Assembly: GCA_024655945.1 (NCBI GenBank)
Contig: JANLFK010000004.1
Span: 130,370 to 194,369 of the forward strand
DNA length: 64,000 bases
Direction of reading: 5' to 3'
Origin: a candidate division KSB1 bacterium
GTDB lineage: Bacteria > Zhuqueibacterota > Zhuqueibacteria > JANLFK01 > Oleimicrobiaceae
Under the pieces are notes generated by a model. The model was not told the DNA's origin. It saw nothing but the letters and a program-made list of their open reading frames with translations, and made no database searches. The position numbers and the translations under genes were made by a program. Within the stretch, counting starts at the first letter, position 1; every line of letters begins with the position of its first letter. Below are positions 43,575-52,540 of the stretch, piece after piece.

Positions 43575-45317
43575 CTACCTCACCACCGCCAGCTTCTCCA
43601 CGCAGACCTTGTCTGCGAAACGCGCCACAATCAGATAGACGCCCGAGGCAACCTTTTCGTCGCTGTGATTGCGCCCGTCCCAGACCCATGGGTGGGTGCG
43701 TTGCGCGGAAAGGACGCCCAGGGACTCCTGGAACACCCGCGCTCCCTGGAGGTCGTGGACAGACATGCTTACTTCCTGCTCAGTTTCCAAATGGAGCAGC
43801 ACTGTCAGGAAAGCGTCCTGGTCAACGCGAAAGGGATTGCTCGAAACGCCGACGATGGCATTCCCCTTTGGGTGGTCCTCGGAGAGCGAGCCGGGCTCAA
43901 TCAGCGCCGAGAAGGGGTAGTGGCTATTTTCGCTGCGGTCGCCGTCCAAGTTTGTACGGGATGCAGCGACCAGCACTGTGTCGCTCGGATAGAGATACCC
44001 CAAGGCAGTTGCCGCGCCGCCAGGAGCATAGTCGAAGGTCGCTCTTCTCAGGCTCAGGACCGCCACGGAAAACCGCCACCTGCTCGGCTCCGGACTCAGG
44101 AGTTGGCCCGTGTAGGGGGCAGGTATTTGGGGAACTAAGGAGTAGTACTTTGTGGACAAGCGTCTGCAAGAATCGGCGACTTCGGCCCTCTCCTCGAAAG
44201 TCTCGCGCCGTTGCAAGCGGATGGCCGGGTAGTGCTTGCCCTCGGGATAGAAAGTCACCGTGTCCGCGCGACTTCCGGTGAAGATGTTCCAGATGGCGAA
44301 CTCGGCAAGCGCGTCCTCGAAGGTCAGACCGCGCTCGACAAGGGCCTGGCGGATGGCGAGCATGCCATTGGTGGCGCGCATGTACAACCAGGAGTCGCGT
44401 ATTGCCTCAGGCCCCACTCTCTTTGCCACAAAGTGGTTCCACACCGCCATGCCGTATTCCTTCCTGCCGTCGGCGGCATTGAACGGCAGATGCGGAGCGT
44501 TGAAAAAACCGGAAAGGTAGTTGTAATAGTCGTTCACAGCATCCCACACCACGTCTTCCATCCAGGTGGCGGAGACTTCGTAGTAGAAGAGGTCAGCGCT
44601 TGCCGGAGGTTCCCGCAGCGGCTCGCGAATGCCAAAGTGGATGGCGTGGAAAAACTCGTGGGCAGCAGTCACGTGCAGGCCGTCCAGCCCTTTGCTGTAA
44701 AAGCCCCTGGAGTAGTCGTTGTCTACGACGATGTAGGACGTCCAGTCCGAGGCCGGGGTCTCGGGCACGGGCATCTCCGGGTAGGTCCAGCCGTAGTCAG
44801 CGATATTCTGGATGTACACGTCGTACTCAGGGCCGTCGATGCCGTTGTCGGCAGGTGGGGGAGGGTAGCCCATTTGCACGACCTCGAGCTCGTAGGCACG
44901 GTCAAAGGCAAGGGCAGCTTCCCAAGCGAAAGAGTCCGTGGTCTGGTGAGCGCCCGAAGTGGCGTAGTGAATCTTGAATCGCCCACTGGGACTGACCAAC
45001 GACAGCGGGAGGTTGGGCCGCGCCAAATAGGGGGCAAGGATGCTCTGCTGGGCAGGCGTGAACTCAGGCCACTGCGTCTTAGCTTCCCACAGGGTCGGGG
45101 TGCCGCACTTGCCCGGTTCGCGGGGCAAGGAGCGATACGGCTCGGGCAGTGCTGCAGGGTTCGCGGTGGCCAGCACTCGCAGCACGAGCTCTTCTTGCCT
45201 GCTCAAGAGCCCGGCTGCGCATTGCTGCCGAAGGAAAGTGGCAAAATCTTCTGCGCCCCCGGGAGCGACGGCCAACAGCGTCAGCAGAATCGAGATGAGG
45301 TATCGGTGGGCTTTCAT
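43575..45317 (-). CDS. Secreted zinc metalloprotease-like protein with C-terminal sorting-like domain
   Basis: 580 residues. Signal peptide at about 1-22. A zinc motif HEFFH (His220, Glu221, His224) sits in TAAHEFFHAIHFG. A Glu-rich segment with YYEVSATWMEDVVWD follows, where a third ligand may lie. This pattern resembles the MXAN_6640-type putative metalloproteases. The last 85 residues form a FlgD/Por-sorting-like domain (NPFRVDQDAFLTVLLHL, GVYLIVARFADKVCVEKLAVVR), suggesting outer-membrane export. AGGAAG precedes the ATG. It starts five bases after the der stop, so it is co-transcribed with der. Confidence 0.83.
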   Translation of the reverse strand: MKAHRYLISILLTLLAVAPGGAEDFATFLRQQCAAGLLSRQEELVLRVLATANPAALPEPYRSLPREPGKCGTPTLWEAKTQWPEFTPAQQSILAPYLARPNLPLSLVSPSGRFKIHYATSGAHQTTDSFAWEAALAFDRAYELEVVQMGYPPPPADNGIDGPEYDVYIQNIADYGWTYPEMPVPETPASDWTSYIVVDNDYSRGFYSKGLDGLHVTAAHEFFHAIHFGIREPLREPPASADLFYYEVSATWMEDVVWDAVNDYYNYLSGFFNAPHLPFNAADGRKEYGMAVWNHFVAKRVGPEAIRDSWLYMRATNGMLAIRQALVERGLTFEDALAEFAIWNIFTGSRADTVTFYPEGKHYPAIRLQRRETFEERAEVADSCRRLSTKYYSLVPQIPAPYTGQLLSPEPSRWRFSVAVLSLRRATFDYAPGGAATALGYLYPSDTVLVAASRTNLDGDRSENSHYPFSALIEPGSLSEDHPKGNAIVGVSSNPFRVDQDAFLTVLLHLETEQEVSMSVHDLQGARVFQESLGVLSAQRTHPWVWDGRNHSDEKVASGVYLIVARFADKVCVEKLAVVR

Positions 45318-45322
45318 GCGTG

Positions 45323-46639
45323 CTACTTCCTGCGAAACGACAGTGTGAGTGGGACTCCCATGAAGCCAAAGCGTTGGCGCAGCTGCTTTTCCAAATAGGT
45401 GCGATAGTTGGGCTGTACGCCCCGTGGATGATTGCAGTAGAACGCAAACACCGGTGGGGCGGCATTCACCTGGGCGCAGAACCTGATTTTCACTTCCCGG
45501 GTGCCGTAGGCTGCAGGCGCATGCTGGGCGACCGCCTCCTGGAGAAACTGGTTGAGCTCCCGCGTGCGCACGACCTTGCGCCTTTCTGCAGCGACGGCCG
45601 ATGCCACGTCCAACACCTGTGTGACGTTATGCCCGGTTTTTGCGGAGACAAAGAGCACAGGCACGTAGTTCAGCGTGCGAAGTTCCTCGCGCACGGCCTG
45701 TTCGAACTTGACGCCGGTGCGTGCCCCAACAGAGACGAGGTCCCACTTGTTGGCGACCAAGAACACTCCCTTGCGGTGTTGCACCACTTGCTCGAGAATC
45801 CTCTTGTCCTGATCGAACAGGCCCTGGCTGGCGTCGATGACCACTGCCACGGCGTCCGCTCGCCGCATGGCGCGCAAGGCGCGCTGCGTGCTGTAGTACT
45901 CCACCGCCTCGCTGATACGGCTCTTGCGGCGCAGGCCTGCAGTGTCGATGAGAATGAGCCGCTGCCCCTTGTAGGTGAACTCGGTGTCGATGGCGTCCCT
46001 GGTTGTGCCGGGGATTTCCGTAACTACCAGCTTGGGTGTGCCGAGTATGACATTGATGAGCGAGGACTTGCCCACATTAGGACGGCCCACGATCGCTAAG
46101 CGCAGCGCAGTGCCTTCGTCAGGGGAGATTTCCGGCAACTGCTCCGGCAGCCTCTGCACGATCTCGTCCATGAGCTCGCCTGTGCGGCGGCCCAGCGCGG
46201 CGGAGATAGGAAGCGGGGTGCCGAGCCCAAGGCGGAAGAACTCGGCGCACAGCTCCTCGTGAGCGGCCGTGTCGATTTTGTTTACCACCAAGAGGATGGC
46301 CTTGCCGCCCTTGCGCAGCATGTGCGCCAACTCCTCGTCTTCGCCGGTCACTCCGGCTCGTCCGTCAACGAGGAAGACCACAAGGTCCGCCTCTTGGATC
46401 CCCCGGGCCAGCTGTTCCATGACCGCGCGGTGGATGGGTTCATCGGTGCCGATCACAAACCCACCGGTGTCTACCAGCAGAAAGCGCCTTCCGGTCCATT
46501 CTGCCTCCGCGTAGTTGCGGTCACGGGTTACCCCGGGCGTGGGGTCAACGATTGCCTCGCGGCGGCCCACGATGCGATTGAAGAGGGTGGACTTGCCCAC
46601 ATTGGGGCGGCCGACGATGGCGACGATGGGCAGGCTCAT
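45323..46639 (-). CDS. der: Ribosome-assembly GTPase Der (EngA)
   Basis: 438 residues with the diagnostic tandem GTPase domains: G1 motifs GRPNVGKST (about 9-17) and GRPNVGKSS (about 184-192), DxxG motifs DTGG and DTAGL, and NKID/NKWD motifs. A C-terminal KH-like domain ends in RQRFGFMGVPLTLSFR. Der is needed for maturation of the 50S subunit. Its start overlaps the DUF512 gene stop by four bases; der-DUF512 adjacency is familiar from other bacteria. Confidence 0.97.
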   Translation of the reverse strand: MSLPIVAIVGRPNVGKSTLFNRIVGRREAIVDPTPGVTRDRNYAEAEWTGRRFLLVDTGGFVIGTDEPIHRAVMEQLARGIQEADLVVFLVDGRAGVTGEDEELAHMLRKGGKAILLVVNKIDTAAHEELCAEFFRLGLGTPLPISAALGRRTGELMDEIVQRLPEQLPEISPDEGTALRLAIVGRPNVGKSSLINVILGTPKLVVTEIPGTTRDAIDTEFTYKGQRLILIDTAGLRRKSRISEAVEYYSTQRALRAMRRADAVAVVIDASQGLFDQDKRILEQVVQHRKGVFLVANKWDLVSVGARTGVKFEQAVREELRTLNYVPVLFVSAKTGHNVTQVLDVASAVAAERRKVVRTRELNQFLQEAVAQHAPAAYGTREVKIRFCAQVNAAPPVFAFYCNHPRGVQPNYRTYLEKQLRQRFGFMGVPLTLSFRRK

Positions 46640-47937
46640 GCCGCGCGCTCCCGCAGCAGAGGCGCTGCGAACATCTGGGCAATGCGTTCATAGTCGACCA
46701 CTTCCACTGGGACGCCCAGCATCTGCGAAAGTCGCTCCGGCGTCCAATCGTCAAGGAAGAGCCCGTCGACGTTGAGGCAGTTGGCAGGCACCAGTACCAG
46801 GTCCCCACACTCACGACCGCTCAGGGCAGCAAAGATATCTTGGCCGGTGAGGAGCCCGCTCACGGTGACCGTGTCGCCGTAGAAGCGATTGGTGACGGCG
46901 ACCACGTCTATGCGCAAGCTCGCCACTCGCTGCGTGATCTGCGCACAGGCCTCCTCCACAAGCGGCGCGGCCAGCATTCCGGTCACGAGGGTGAGGCGAG
47001 TGGCGCTCTTCATCGCCCGCGGCAAGTGGTGTATGTCGCTCTGCAGCTGATCAAGAAATCTGCGCACCATGCCCACACCGTTTTCGACTTGCGGAAAATC
47101 TTCGTAGCGCTCAGCGGTCGGTACGTTCCGGCCGGCCATCAGGTACAGTTCGTCTGCCAGGTAGACAAAATGACTGCCGAAAAGGTTCCGCAGTTGGTGT
47201 GCGCGCTGTTCGTATCGTTCCACCAGCAGTGCTGCATCCTCAGGTTGCACAGGGCCGAGTGGGGCCAAGCCTTTCCGATGTCGGGTCAGTCCTACGGGCA
47301 CGAGCGCCACGGAGGCCATCTGTGGAAAGAACTCCAGCAGGGTGGCGGTCGTCTGGTCCAAGAAGGGCCCGTCGTTGTAACCGGGGCAGATGACCACCTG
47401 CGCGTGCAGGGTGATCCCGGATCCGGCCAAAAATGCAAGTTTTTCGAGGAGGCGATCGTCCTGGCGCAAGCCGAGGAGCTTTTTCCGCACCTGGGGGTCA
47501 ATGGCATGTACCGAGACGTACAGAGGCGAGAGGCGCAGCTCGGCGATGCGCAACAAATCCCGGCGTCCCACGTTGGAGAGAGTCACATAGTTGCCGTGGA
47601 AGAACGACAGACGATAGTCCTCGTCCTTCACATAGAGCGCCGGCCGCATGCCCGGCGGATTCTGGTCGACGAAACAGAAGAGGCAGGCGTTGCCGCAGGT
47701 GCGGACGCGCATCGGTTCCAGGTCCAGGCCAAGCTCCTCTGCCGCCTCCGCCCGGCATCTGAACTCATGCCGCTGGCCATCACGCTCAACCTCAAGGTGC
47801 CGCACGGTCTCGGCCGACCAGAAAAGAAGGTCGAGCTCATCGCTCACCGGGTGACCGTTGATGGAAAGCAGCCTGTCCCCTGGACGAAGACCCAACTTTT
47901 CTCCCGCTCCTCCGCTGTGGACTGCAACGATTTTCAT
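46636..47937 (-). CDS. DUF512 family protein with PDZ and radical-SAM-like domain
   Basis: 433 residues. N-terminal PDZ-like domain (GEKLGLRPGDRLLSINGHPVSD), then a cysteine motif CGNACLFCFVDQNPPGMR with CxxxCxxC spacing as in radical SAM FeS clusters, and a C-terminal DUF512 region (LVTGMLAAPLVEE, NRFYGDTVTVSGLL). The function of this conserved family is not established; a redox or RNA-linked role has been suggested by its der neighbourhood. It overlaps the genes on both sides by four bases (ATGA), so it is in the middle of an operon. Confidence 0.92.
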   Translation of the reverse strand: MKIVAVHSGGAGEKLGLRPGDRLLSINGHPVSDELDLLFWSAETVRHLEVERDGQRHEFRCRAEAAEELGLDLEPMRVRTCGNACLFCFVDQNPPGMRPALYVKDEDYRLSFFHGNYVTLSNVGRRDLLRIAELRLSPLYVSVHAIDPQVRKKLLGLRQDDRLLEKLAFLAGSGITLHAQVVICPGYNDGPFLDQTTATLLEFFPQMASVALVPVGLTRHRKGLAPLGPVQPEDAALLVERYEQRAHQLRNLFGSHFVYLADELYLMAGRNVPTAERYEDFPQVENGVGMVRRFLDQLQSDIHHLPRAMKSATRLTLVTGMLAAPLVEEACAQITQRVASLRIDVVAVTNRFYGDTVTVSGLLTGQDIFAALSGRECGDLVLVPANCLNVDGLFLDDWTPERLSQMLGVPVEVVDYERIAQMFAAPLLRERAA

Positions 47938-49151
47938 GGAGCTTCAGGAGCAGTGGCAGTGCGCGGGGCGCGGGACCGGGCGAACCAGCCTCGGAGCAAT
48001 GCGGCAATGACGCCGGCGGTGGGCACCGCAATGACCAGGCCGAGAAAGCCCCAAAGCTTCGAGAACGTCAGGATGGCAAACATCACCCAGGCCGGGTGGA
48101 GCCCCACCTTGTCGCCCACGATTTTCGGGGACAGGAAGGAGCCCTCGAGAATCTGCACGCTCTCGATGAGAATCACGATCTTGATGGTGGTGACGAGCGG
48201 ATTGGGGCTGAACAGTCCCACCAAAACTCCAACCAGCAAGGTGATCGCCAGTCCCACATAGGGGACGAGGTTCAGTACGCCGGCCAACACGCCCAGCAGG
48301 AGCGCATAGGGGATGCGAAAGATGCTCAGCAGAGTGGCCGTGAGCGTGCCGACGATCAGGCAAACCAATAGCTCACCGCGGAAGAAGCCCACCAAGACTC
48401 TGTCGACGCTGTGCACCACTTCGACGGCGCGACTCTGCTGCCGCTCCGGTAGAAGGCGGCGCACCGCAGTTCTGAGTCGGTCAAAATCCTTGAGGAGAAA
48501 GAAGGTCAGGAACGGGATGAGCACCAAGTTCAGGAGCTGACCGAGCAACGAGGAGACGCTCGAGGTGAGCTGCAGAAGGCTCTGAAAGAGAAACTTGAGG
48601 AAACCTTCTGCCTGATTGGCAATCTTTGGCACAAGATGCTCCTGAATCTGCACGCTCCCTATGCCCAGACGCCCCAATGCGGCAACCAGGTCTCGTTCCA
48701 CCCAGGTACTGGCTTGCCCGGCGAACGCAATACTTGCCTCTACCATGCCACCTACTTCGTCCAGGATCCTGGGGACGATGAGGGCCAAGGCCAGCACAAC
48801 GAGGCCTACCAGGAGGACGACGATAATGGCCACCGCGGCAGTCCGCGGCAGGCGCCAACGCTGCAAGCGGTCCACTACCGGGTCAAGAAGGTACGCCAGG
48901 AGCAAGGATGCAGCGAAAGGAAACAACACGTCCCGCAGCTCATGGGCCACCCAAATGACAAAGAGCAGGAGCAAGACCAGAAGGAGGTGGCGAGCCACGG
49001 GCTGGCGGCGCAGCGGAAACAAGAGCGCGACAATGGCCAGTGCTACCACCAGGGGCGACAGGTGGCTGCGCACCGTATAGAGCAGCGCCCCCATGAGAAC
49101 GGAGGCGCTGACGATGAGCAGGGCGTCAAATCGGTCCTTTTTCTCGGGCAT
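47934..49151 (-). CDS. AI-2E family transporter (PerM/YdiK-like membrane protein)
   Basis: 405 residues with about eight transmembrane helices. Typical segments are LLLAYLLDPVVDRLQRW, FLTFFLLKDFDRLR and the C-terminal PYVGLAITLLVGVLVGL and EGSFLSPKIVGDKVGLHPAWVMFAIL. Family members export autoinducer-2 or Na+/Li+, so the name is not a substrate assignment. It starts 39 bases after the FecR-domain gene and overlaps the DUF512 gene by four bases. Confidence 0.93.
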   Translation of the reverse strand: MPEKKDRFDALLIVSASVLMGALLYTVRSHLSPLVVALAIVALLFPLRRQPVARHLLLVLLLLFVIWVAHELRDVLFPFAASLLLAYLLDPVVDRLQRWRLPRTAAVAIIVVLLVGLVVLALALIVPRILDEVGGMVEASIAFAGQASTWVERDLVAALGRLGIGSVQIQEHLVPKIANQAEGFLKFLFQSLLQLTSSVSSLLGQLLNLVLIPFLTFFLLKDFDRLRTAVRRLLPERQQSRAVEVVHSVDRVLVGFFRGELLVCLIVGTLTATLLSIFRIPYALLLGVLAGVLNLVPYVGLAITLLVGVLVGLFSPNPLVTTIKIVILIESVQILEGSFLSPKIVGDKVGLHPAWVMFAILTFSKLWGFLGLVIAVPTAGVIAALLRGWFARSRAPRTATAPEAP

Positions 49152-49190
49152 AGGGCGGTCGCTGTCTCTATGGCTCAGCGCGCACGCTCG

Positions 49191-49946
49191 CTACCGTTGG
49201 CGGGCCTGACGATCGCGCTCCTTGTTCCACCGCACCCACTCCAGCTTGGCGTCTTCTGCTTCGTCGAAACGGCTCTTGTGGTATTTGCCGTCTGGTCGCA
49301 CAGTTACTTGAAAGCCCTTCACAATGCGAATCCACTCCTCGAGGGTAACCTGATAGGGGGGAGGCACCTCGTAGGGCCCTGGTATTTGGTAGGGTTGCAA
49401 GGAGCGGGGGCCCGGTTTTTCCCGCTTGGGCTCGAGTTTGCTCAGGGGACCGACGTCCACTGCGCCTTGGTACACCAGCAGGGTGGTGACCGAGTCCGCG
49501 TCAATGCGATAGACCGTGCCGCGCACCGCGCAAACTGCCGTGGGCGCCTTCACCTGAAAAGTGCGCCTGCCTTCTGCCTGGGCGATATTTGCCCAAAGCT
49601 TTCCCTTGTTCAGATTGGACTGCACTTCCTTGACCTTCTTGGCGATCGTTGCCTTGTTAAGTTCTAGCTCGGTTTGCTCACCGACGCGGAGAATGCTCTT
49701 GTCGAAAAGGGTGATCTCCGCGCGCGACTCTTTCGCGGTGCGGATGACATCGCCCTCATACAGCTCCATTTTCAACTTGGCCGGCAGCCATTCGTTGCTG
49801 GCCTGGCGTCGCACGGTGATGTCGTTCGCATTGCCCACGAGGAAGGTAATCGTGCCGAGCTTGGGCGGCTGAGGATAAGCGGGCAGAGAGTGAACAAGTA
49901 TCAGCGTCATGACAGCAAGGGGTAACCAATGCCGCATCTTTTCCAT
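49191..49946 (-). CDS. Secreted FecR-domain protein
   Basis: 251 residues with a signal peptide (LPLAVMTLILVHSLPAYP). A FecR fold covers about 35-165 (ELYEGDVIRTAKESRAEITLFDKSILRVGE, KLWANIAQ, FQVKAPTAVCAVRGTVYRI). It has no anti-sigma N-terminus, so it is not a classical FecR anti-sigma regulator but an envelope protein of the LysM/FecR kind. A charged C-terminal tail follows. AGGAGG lies nine bases before this ATG. It is downstream of the CsgG gene but separated by a hairpin terminator. Confidence 0.88.
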   Translation of the reverse strand: MEKMRHWLPLAVMTLILVHSLPAYPQPPKLGTITFLVGNANDITVRRQASNEWLPAKLKMELYEGDVIRTAKESRAEITLFDKSILRVGEQTELELNKATIAKKVKEVQSNLNKGKLWANIAQAEGRRTFQVKAPTAVCAVRGTVYRIDADSVTTLLVYQGAVDVGPLSKLEPKREKPGPRSLQPYQIPGPYEVPPPYQVTLEEWIRIVKGFQVTVRPDGKYHKSRFDEAEDAKLEWVRWNKERDRQARQR

Positions 49947-50160
49947 CCTTTACTGTCCTCCTGTTCCTCTCCGTTCCCAGATCTGCCGAGCTGGCTGCGG
50001 TGCGGTGAGCCTGGCAACCCATGCTCCCACGATCCGCAGTGGCGTCTACGCACAGGCGTATGGCGAAGCATCCCCGCGAACCTGGTTGTTGGTCAGCAAC
50101 CGGTCTTGCGCCGCGGCAAGGTAGCCCGTGCCGATGGGTGCAGGAGTACCGAAAAGCAAT

Positions 50161-50191
50161 AGGGGAGGCTACTCGGTCAAGCGCCTCCCCT
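50161..50191 (-). terminator. Hairpin terminator after the CsgG-family gene
   Basis: AGGGGAGGC / GCCTCCCCT, nine-base perfect stem with a 13-base loop, 90 bases beyond the CsgG stop. On the minus strand it is followed by ATTGCTTTTC, a moderate T-tract. It separates the envelope cassette from the FecR gene. The rest of the 336-base gap shows nothing. Confidence 0.65.
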
Positions 50192-50282
50192 GCGGGTGCT
50201 TTGCTCCTTTGAGGTAAGATCACACACGCAAGTGGCCTTGCCGGTCAGGGCCCCGCCCTGGTTCCGGTATCTGCAGCACGAC

Positions 50283-51212
50283 CTACTGGAGGCGCACCAT
50301 GTCATCCCGCTGAAAGCCAGAGCCCTCCAGCACGACGCACTCAGAGGCCTTCCCGTTGCCGAGGCTGTTGTTGGTGACCTTGATCCTGCCTATCTTCTGG
50401 TCCACCGAGCCCAGCGAAAGGCCAGTGTCCGGGTCTACCAGCTCTTCGCCCTTGCGGTAGACCACAAACACGTCGCCGTTTTGCACGCCAGCCTCTGCGC
50501 CTGCGTTGATGAACACCGAGCCGTTAGCCTTGATGATTTTGGCCTGCCAGGGGACGTTAGCTGCGGACTTCTCCACCAGCTCCACAAGTGCATCGATGGC
50601 GTCGCGGGTGGCCTTGCCGACCAAGGATTCGTCGAACTTGTCGCGGTTGTCGAAGCTGATCTCCGGGGTGTCGACGCCGAGCCCTTTGGAGGAGCGCTCC
50701 TTGCGCACCGTCTCGGCCACGAGGATCTCCCCGGTGGTGGTATTGATGAAGCGCACATCGATGGCCACCGTCGCCTTCGTCGACTTGACGCCGACGCCGA
50801 TTCCCTTGACGCGTCCGCCCACGCCGCCTTCGCTGTAGCCGAACTCGGTCACCGCGCCGATGATAGCCAGCTCAACACCCAGCATCTTGCCTGCCTGTGC
50901 TGCGCTCTCTGGGGTGACAATGCCAGCCATGCCAAGCGCCTGCTCTTTGAGCAGCGACTCCATCTCCTTGCGCTCAAATACGCGGTAGTTGCCTGTTTTG
51001 ACCAAGGCGGTGACCAGCATGTCGGCCATGCCCTCGCCCACCGGCTGCCCGGTCCACCAGTGGTAGTGATGCGCCGTCTTGTCCTGGAAGTCGAATACGG
51101 CCACACGCCTCTTGAGGCGCTTTGTCGGTTCGCTGGTCTGGGCTGTGCTGAGCACCGGCAGCTGCGCAAGCAGCAGGCCGCACAATACAAGGGCGATCAG
51201 TCCTCTCTTCAT
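50283..51212 (-). CDS. CsgG-family outer-membrane protein
   Basis: 309 residues. Signal peptide about 1-24, then a CsgG domain (about 35-235): RRVAVFDFQDKT, GEGMADMLVTALVKTGNYRVFER, AAQAGKMLGVELAIIGAVTEFG, GRVKGIGVGVKSTKATVAIDVRFINTTTG. Curli CsgG forms a nine-fold export pore, but no curlin or csgEF gene is nearby, and there is no normal lipobox. The C-terminal part (about 240-309) is an extra beta-domain (NAGAEAGVQNGDVFVVYRKGEELVD). The chosen ATG has GGAGG seven bases upstream. It is in a run with LPP20-like, TPR-SLH and FlgT-like genes. Confidence 0.9.
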   Translation of the reverse strand: MKRGLIALVLCGLLLAQLPVLSTAQTSEPTKRLKRRVAVFDFQDKTAHHYHWWTGQPVGEGMADMLVTALVKTGNYRVFERKEMESLLKEQALGMAGIVTPESAAQAGKMLGVELAIIGAVTEFGYSEGGVGGRVKGIGVGVKSTKATVAIDVRFINTTTGEILVAETVRKERSSKGLGVDTPEISFDNRDKFDESLVGKATRDAIDALVELVEKSAANVPWQAKIIKANGSVFINAGAEAGVQNGDVFVVYRKGEELVDPDTGLSLGSVDQKIGRIKVTNNSLGNGKASECVVLEGSGFQRDDMVRLQ

Positions 51213-51248
51213 AGCATCACCTCCGTGGGATAGGAAGTGGATATGCAC

Positions 51249-52457
51249 CTACTCAGGCTCAGCGACAGGTTGCACTTTCGGCACGAAGCGAGCTGTGATC
51301 CGGTTGGCAGAGACGCTCTCCACCGTGATGGTGAAGCGACCAAAGTCGCGCCGCTCGAATTCCCGCGCCAGCTGGGTGGCATTGCCACTGATCTTCACAT
51401 CCAGCTCGGCAGAGCCACCGCCATAGTTGCGCTGGTAGATGTTCTTGACGCCACGCAGGTAGAACTTGGCGGTGGTGACGAAATCGCTCAACTGGGCCAT
51501 AGACTCCAGCCCGCGCAGCACGATCTTCACCTCGCCGACGTTGTAGTACTTGTCCCGCCACTTGGCGAGGATCTTGGCAATGAGTCCTTCGGCGAACTTG
51601 TTCGCGGCCTTCTGAATGGCCATAGTGCCGCCGGTCACTTCGTCGATGTGCGGGTAGGCGGCGTGCTCGCTGGCTGTGGCCAGCACGCGGCCCACATCGG
51701 CCTCGACCACCCGCGCCGTGATGTTCGCCTGGCAGGACTTCATGCCCGCCATGTTGAAACCGCTGGCCACCGTTGCCACCGCCTTGCCGGTGATGACGAT
51801 TTCGGCGCCAAAGGAGAGGCCTATGGCGGCGGCCGCTTTGTCGTCTCCTTGCAGGGCGGCCATCACCTGCTCGCGCTTGATGTTCTCGCGCACCGTGCCG
51901 GGGTCCACCACGGGGAAGTCGCTGTCCACGAACTTTTGCATGATCGCCGTCTCGGCGGCGGTCATGTTGACGTCAAACCATCGGAAGTGCCCGGTCGGGT
52001 CGCCGATGTTCTGCTCGTCGATAATGACCATCACCCGCGGGTTGCCCATGCGCTCGATAAGGTTCTTGACCGCCTCAGCGTCGCGCTGCAGCTCGCCCAG
52101 TGCCACCTCTGCCTTGAGGCGCACCTCGTAGAGCTCCGGGGTCTTCTTGTAATCGGAAAGGATGGTGTAGTTTTGCACATAGCCGCGCGTCCAGCTGAGG
52201 ATGTTGTCATCGACGACCTGGTAGTTCTGCACCTTGGTCTCGGACTCGATGAAGGTGCCAAGGGCCTGTTCTACTGCCTGGCGCAAGGCGTCATCGATGG
52301 CACGGTCGCGGGCGCCTGCCACGTCGCCCTCAAAGATGCTGCCGGTGCCGACTGCTTCGATCACCTTGGTCATAGGGGGCGGTACTTGGCAGATGCCAGA
52401 GACGCCACCGATGAGCAGCGTGAGCGATAGCAGTACGACGGTTGCGAGAGTCTTCAC
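51249..52457 (-). CDS. FlgT-like secreted protein
   Basis: 402 residues. A GTG start is chosen because GAGGAGG lies six bases upstream; an ATG 24 bases earlier has no such signal. Signal peptide (KTLATVVLLSLTLLIGG). Residues about 30-125 match the FlgT N-terminal fold (GSIFEGDVAGARDRAIDDALRQAVEQALGTFI, SWTRGYVQNYTILSDYK). The middle and C-terminal domains resemble CsgG/TolB-like and secretin-associated folds. FlgT proper belongs to the Vibrio flagellar H-ring; no flagellar gene is present here, so this is a related envelope module. It starts 36 bases before the CsgG gene. Confidence 0.8.
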   Translation of the reverse strand: MKTLATVVLLSLTLLIGGVSGICQVPPPMTKVIEAVGTGSIFEGDVAGARDRAIDDALRQAVEQALGTFIESETKVQNYQVVDDNILSWTRGYVQNYTILSDYKKTPELYEVRLKAEVALGELQRDAEAVKNLIERMGNPRVMVIIDEQNIGDPTGHFRWFDVNMTAAETAIMQKFVDSDFPVVDPGTVRENIKREQVMAALQGDDKAAAAIGLSFGAEIVITGKAVATVASGFNMAGMKSCQANITARVVEADVGRVLATASEHAAYPHIDEVTGGTMAIQKAANKFAEGLIAKILAKWRDKYYNVGEVKIVLRGLESMAQLSDFVTTAKFYLRGVKNIYQRNYGGGSAELDVKISGNATQLAREFERRDFGRFTITVESVSANRITARFVPKVQPVAEPE

Positions 52458-52504
52458 CTGCAACCTCCTCTCCGTCTGCATGCGCGCATGAGTAGGACGG
52501 ACAA

Positions 52505-52535
52505 GAAGGGGATCCCAGAGTTAGGGATCCCCTTC
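52505..52535 (-). terminator. 12-bp perfect hairpin inside the envelope cassette
   Basis: GAAGGGGATCCC-N7-GGGATCCCCTTC lies between the TPR-SLH and FlgT-like genes. On the minus strand it is followed by TTGTCCGTCC, not a good T-tract. It may attenuate transcription or protect the 3' end of the upstream message. Confidence 0.5.
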
Positions 52536-52540
52536 GTCAG

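Noticed and set aside
51249-52457. FlgT-like gene as evidence of a flagellum
   Set aside because: No hook, rod, motor or export gene is in the window; the fold is shared by other envelope proteins.
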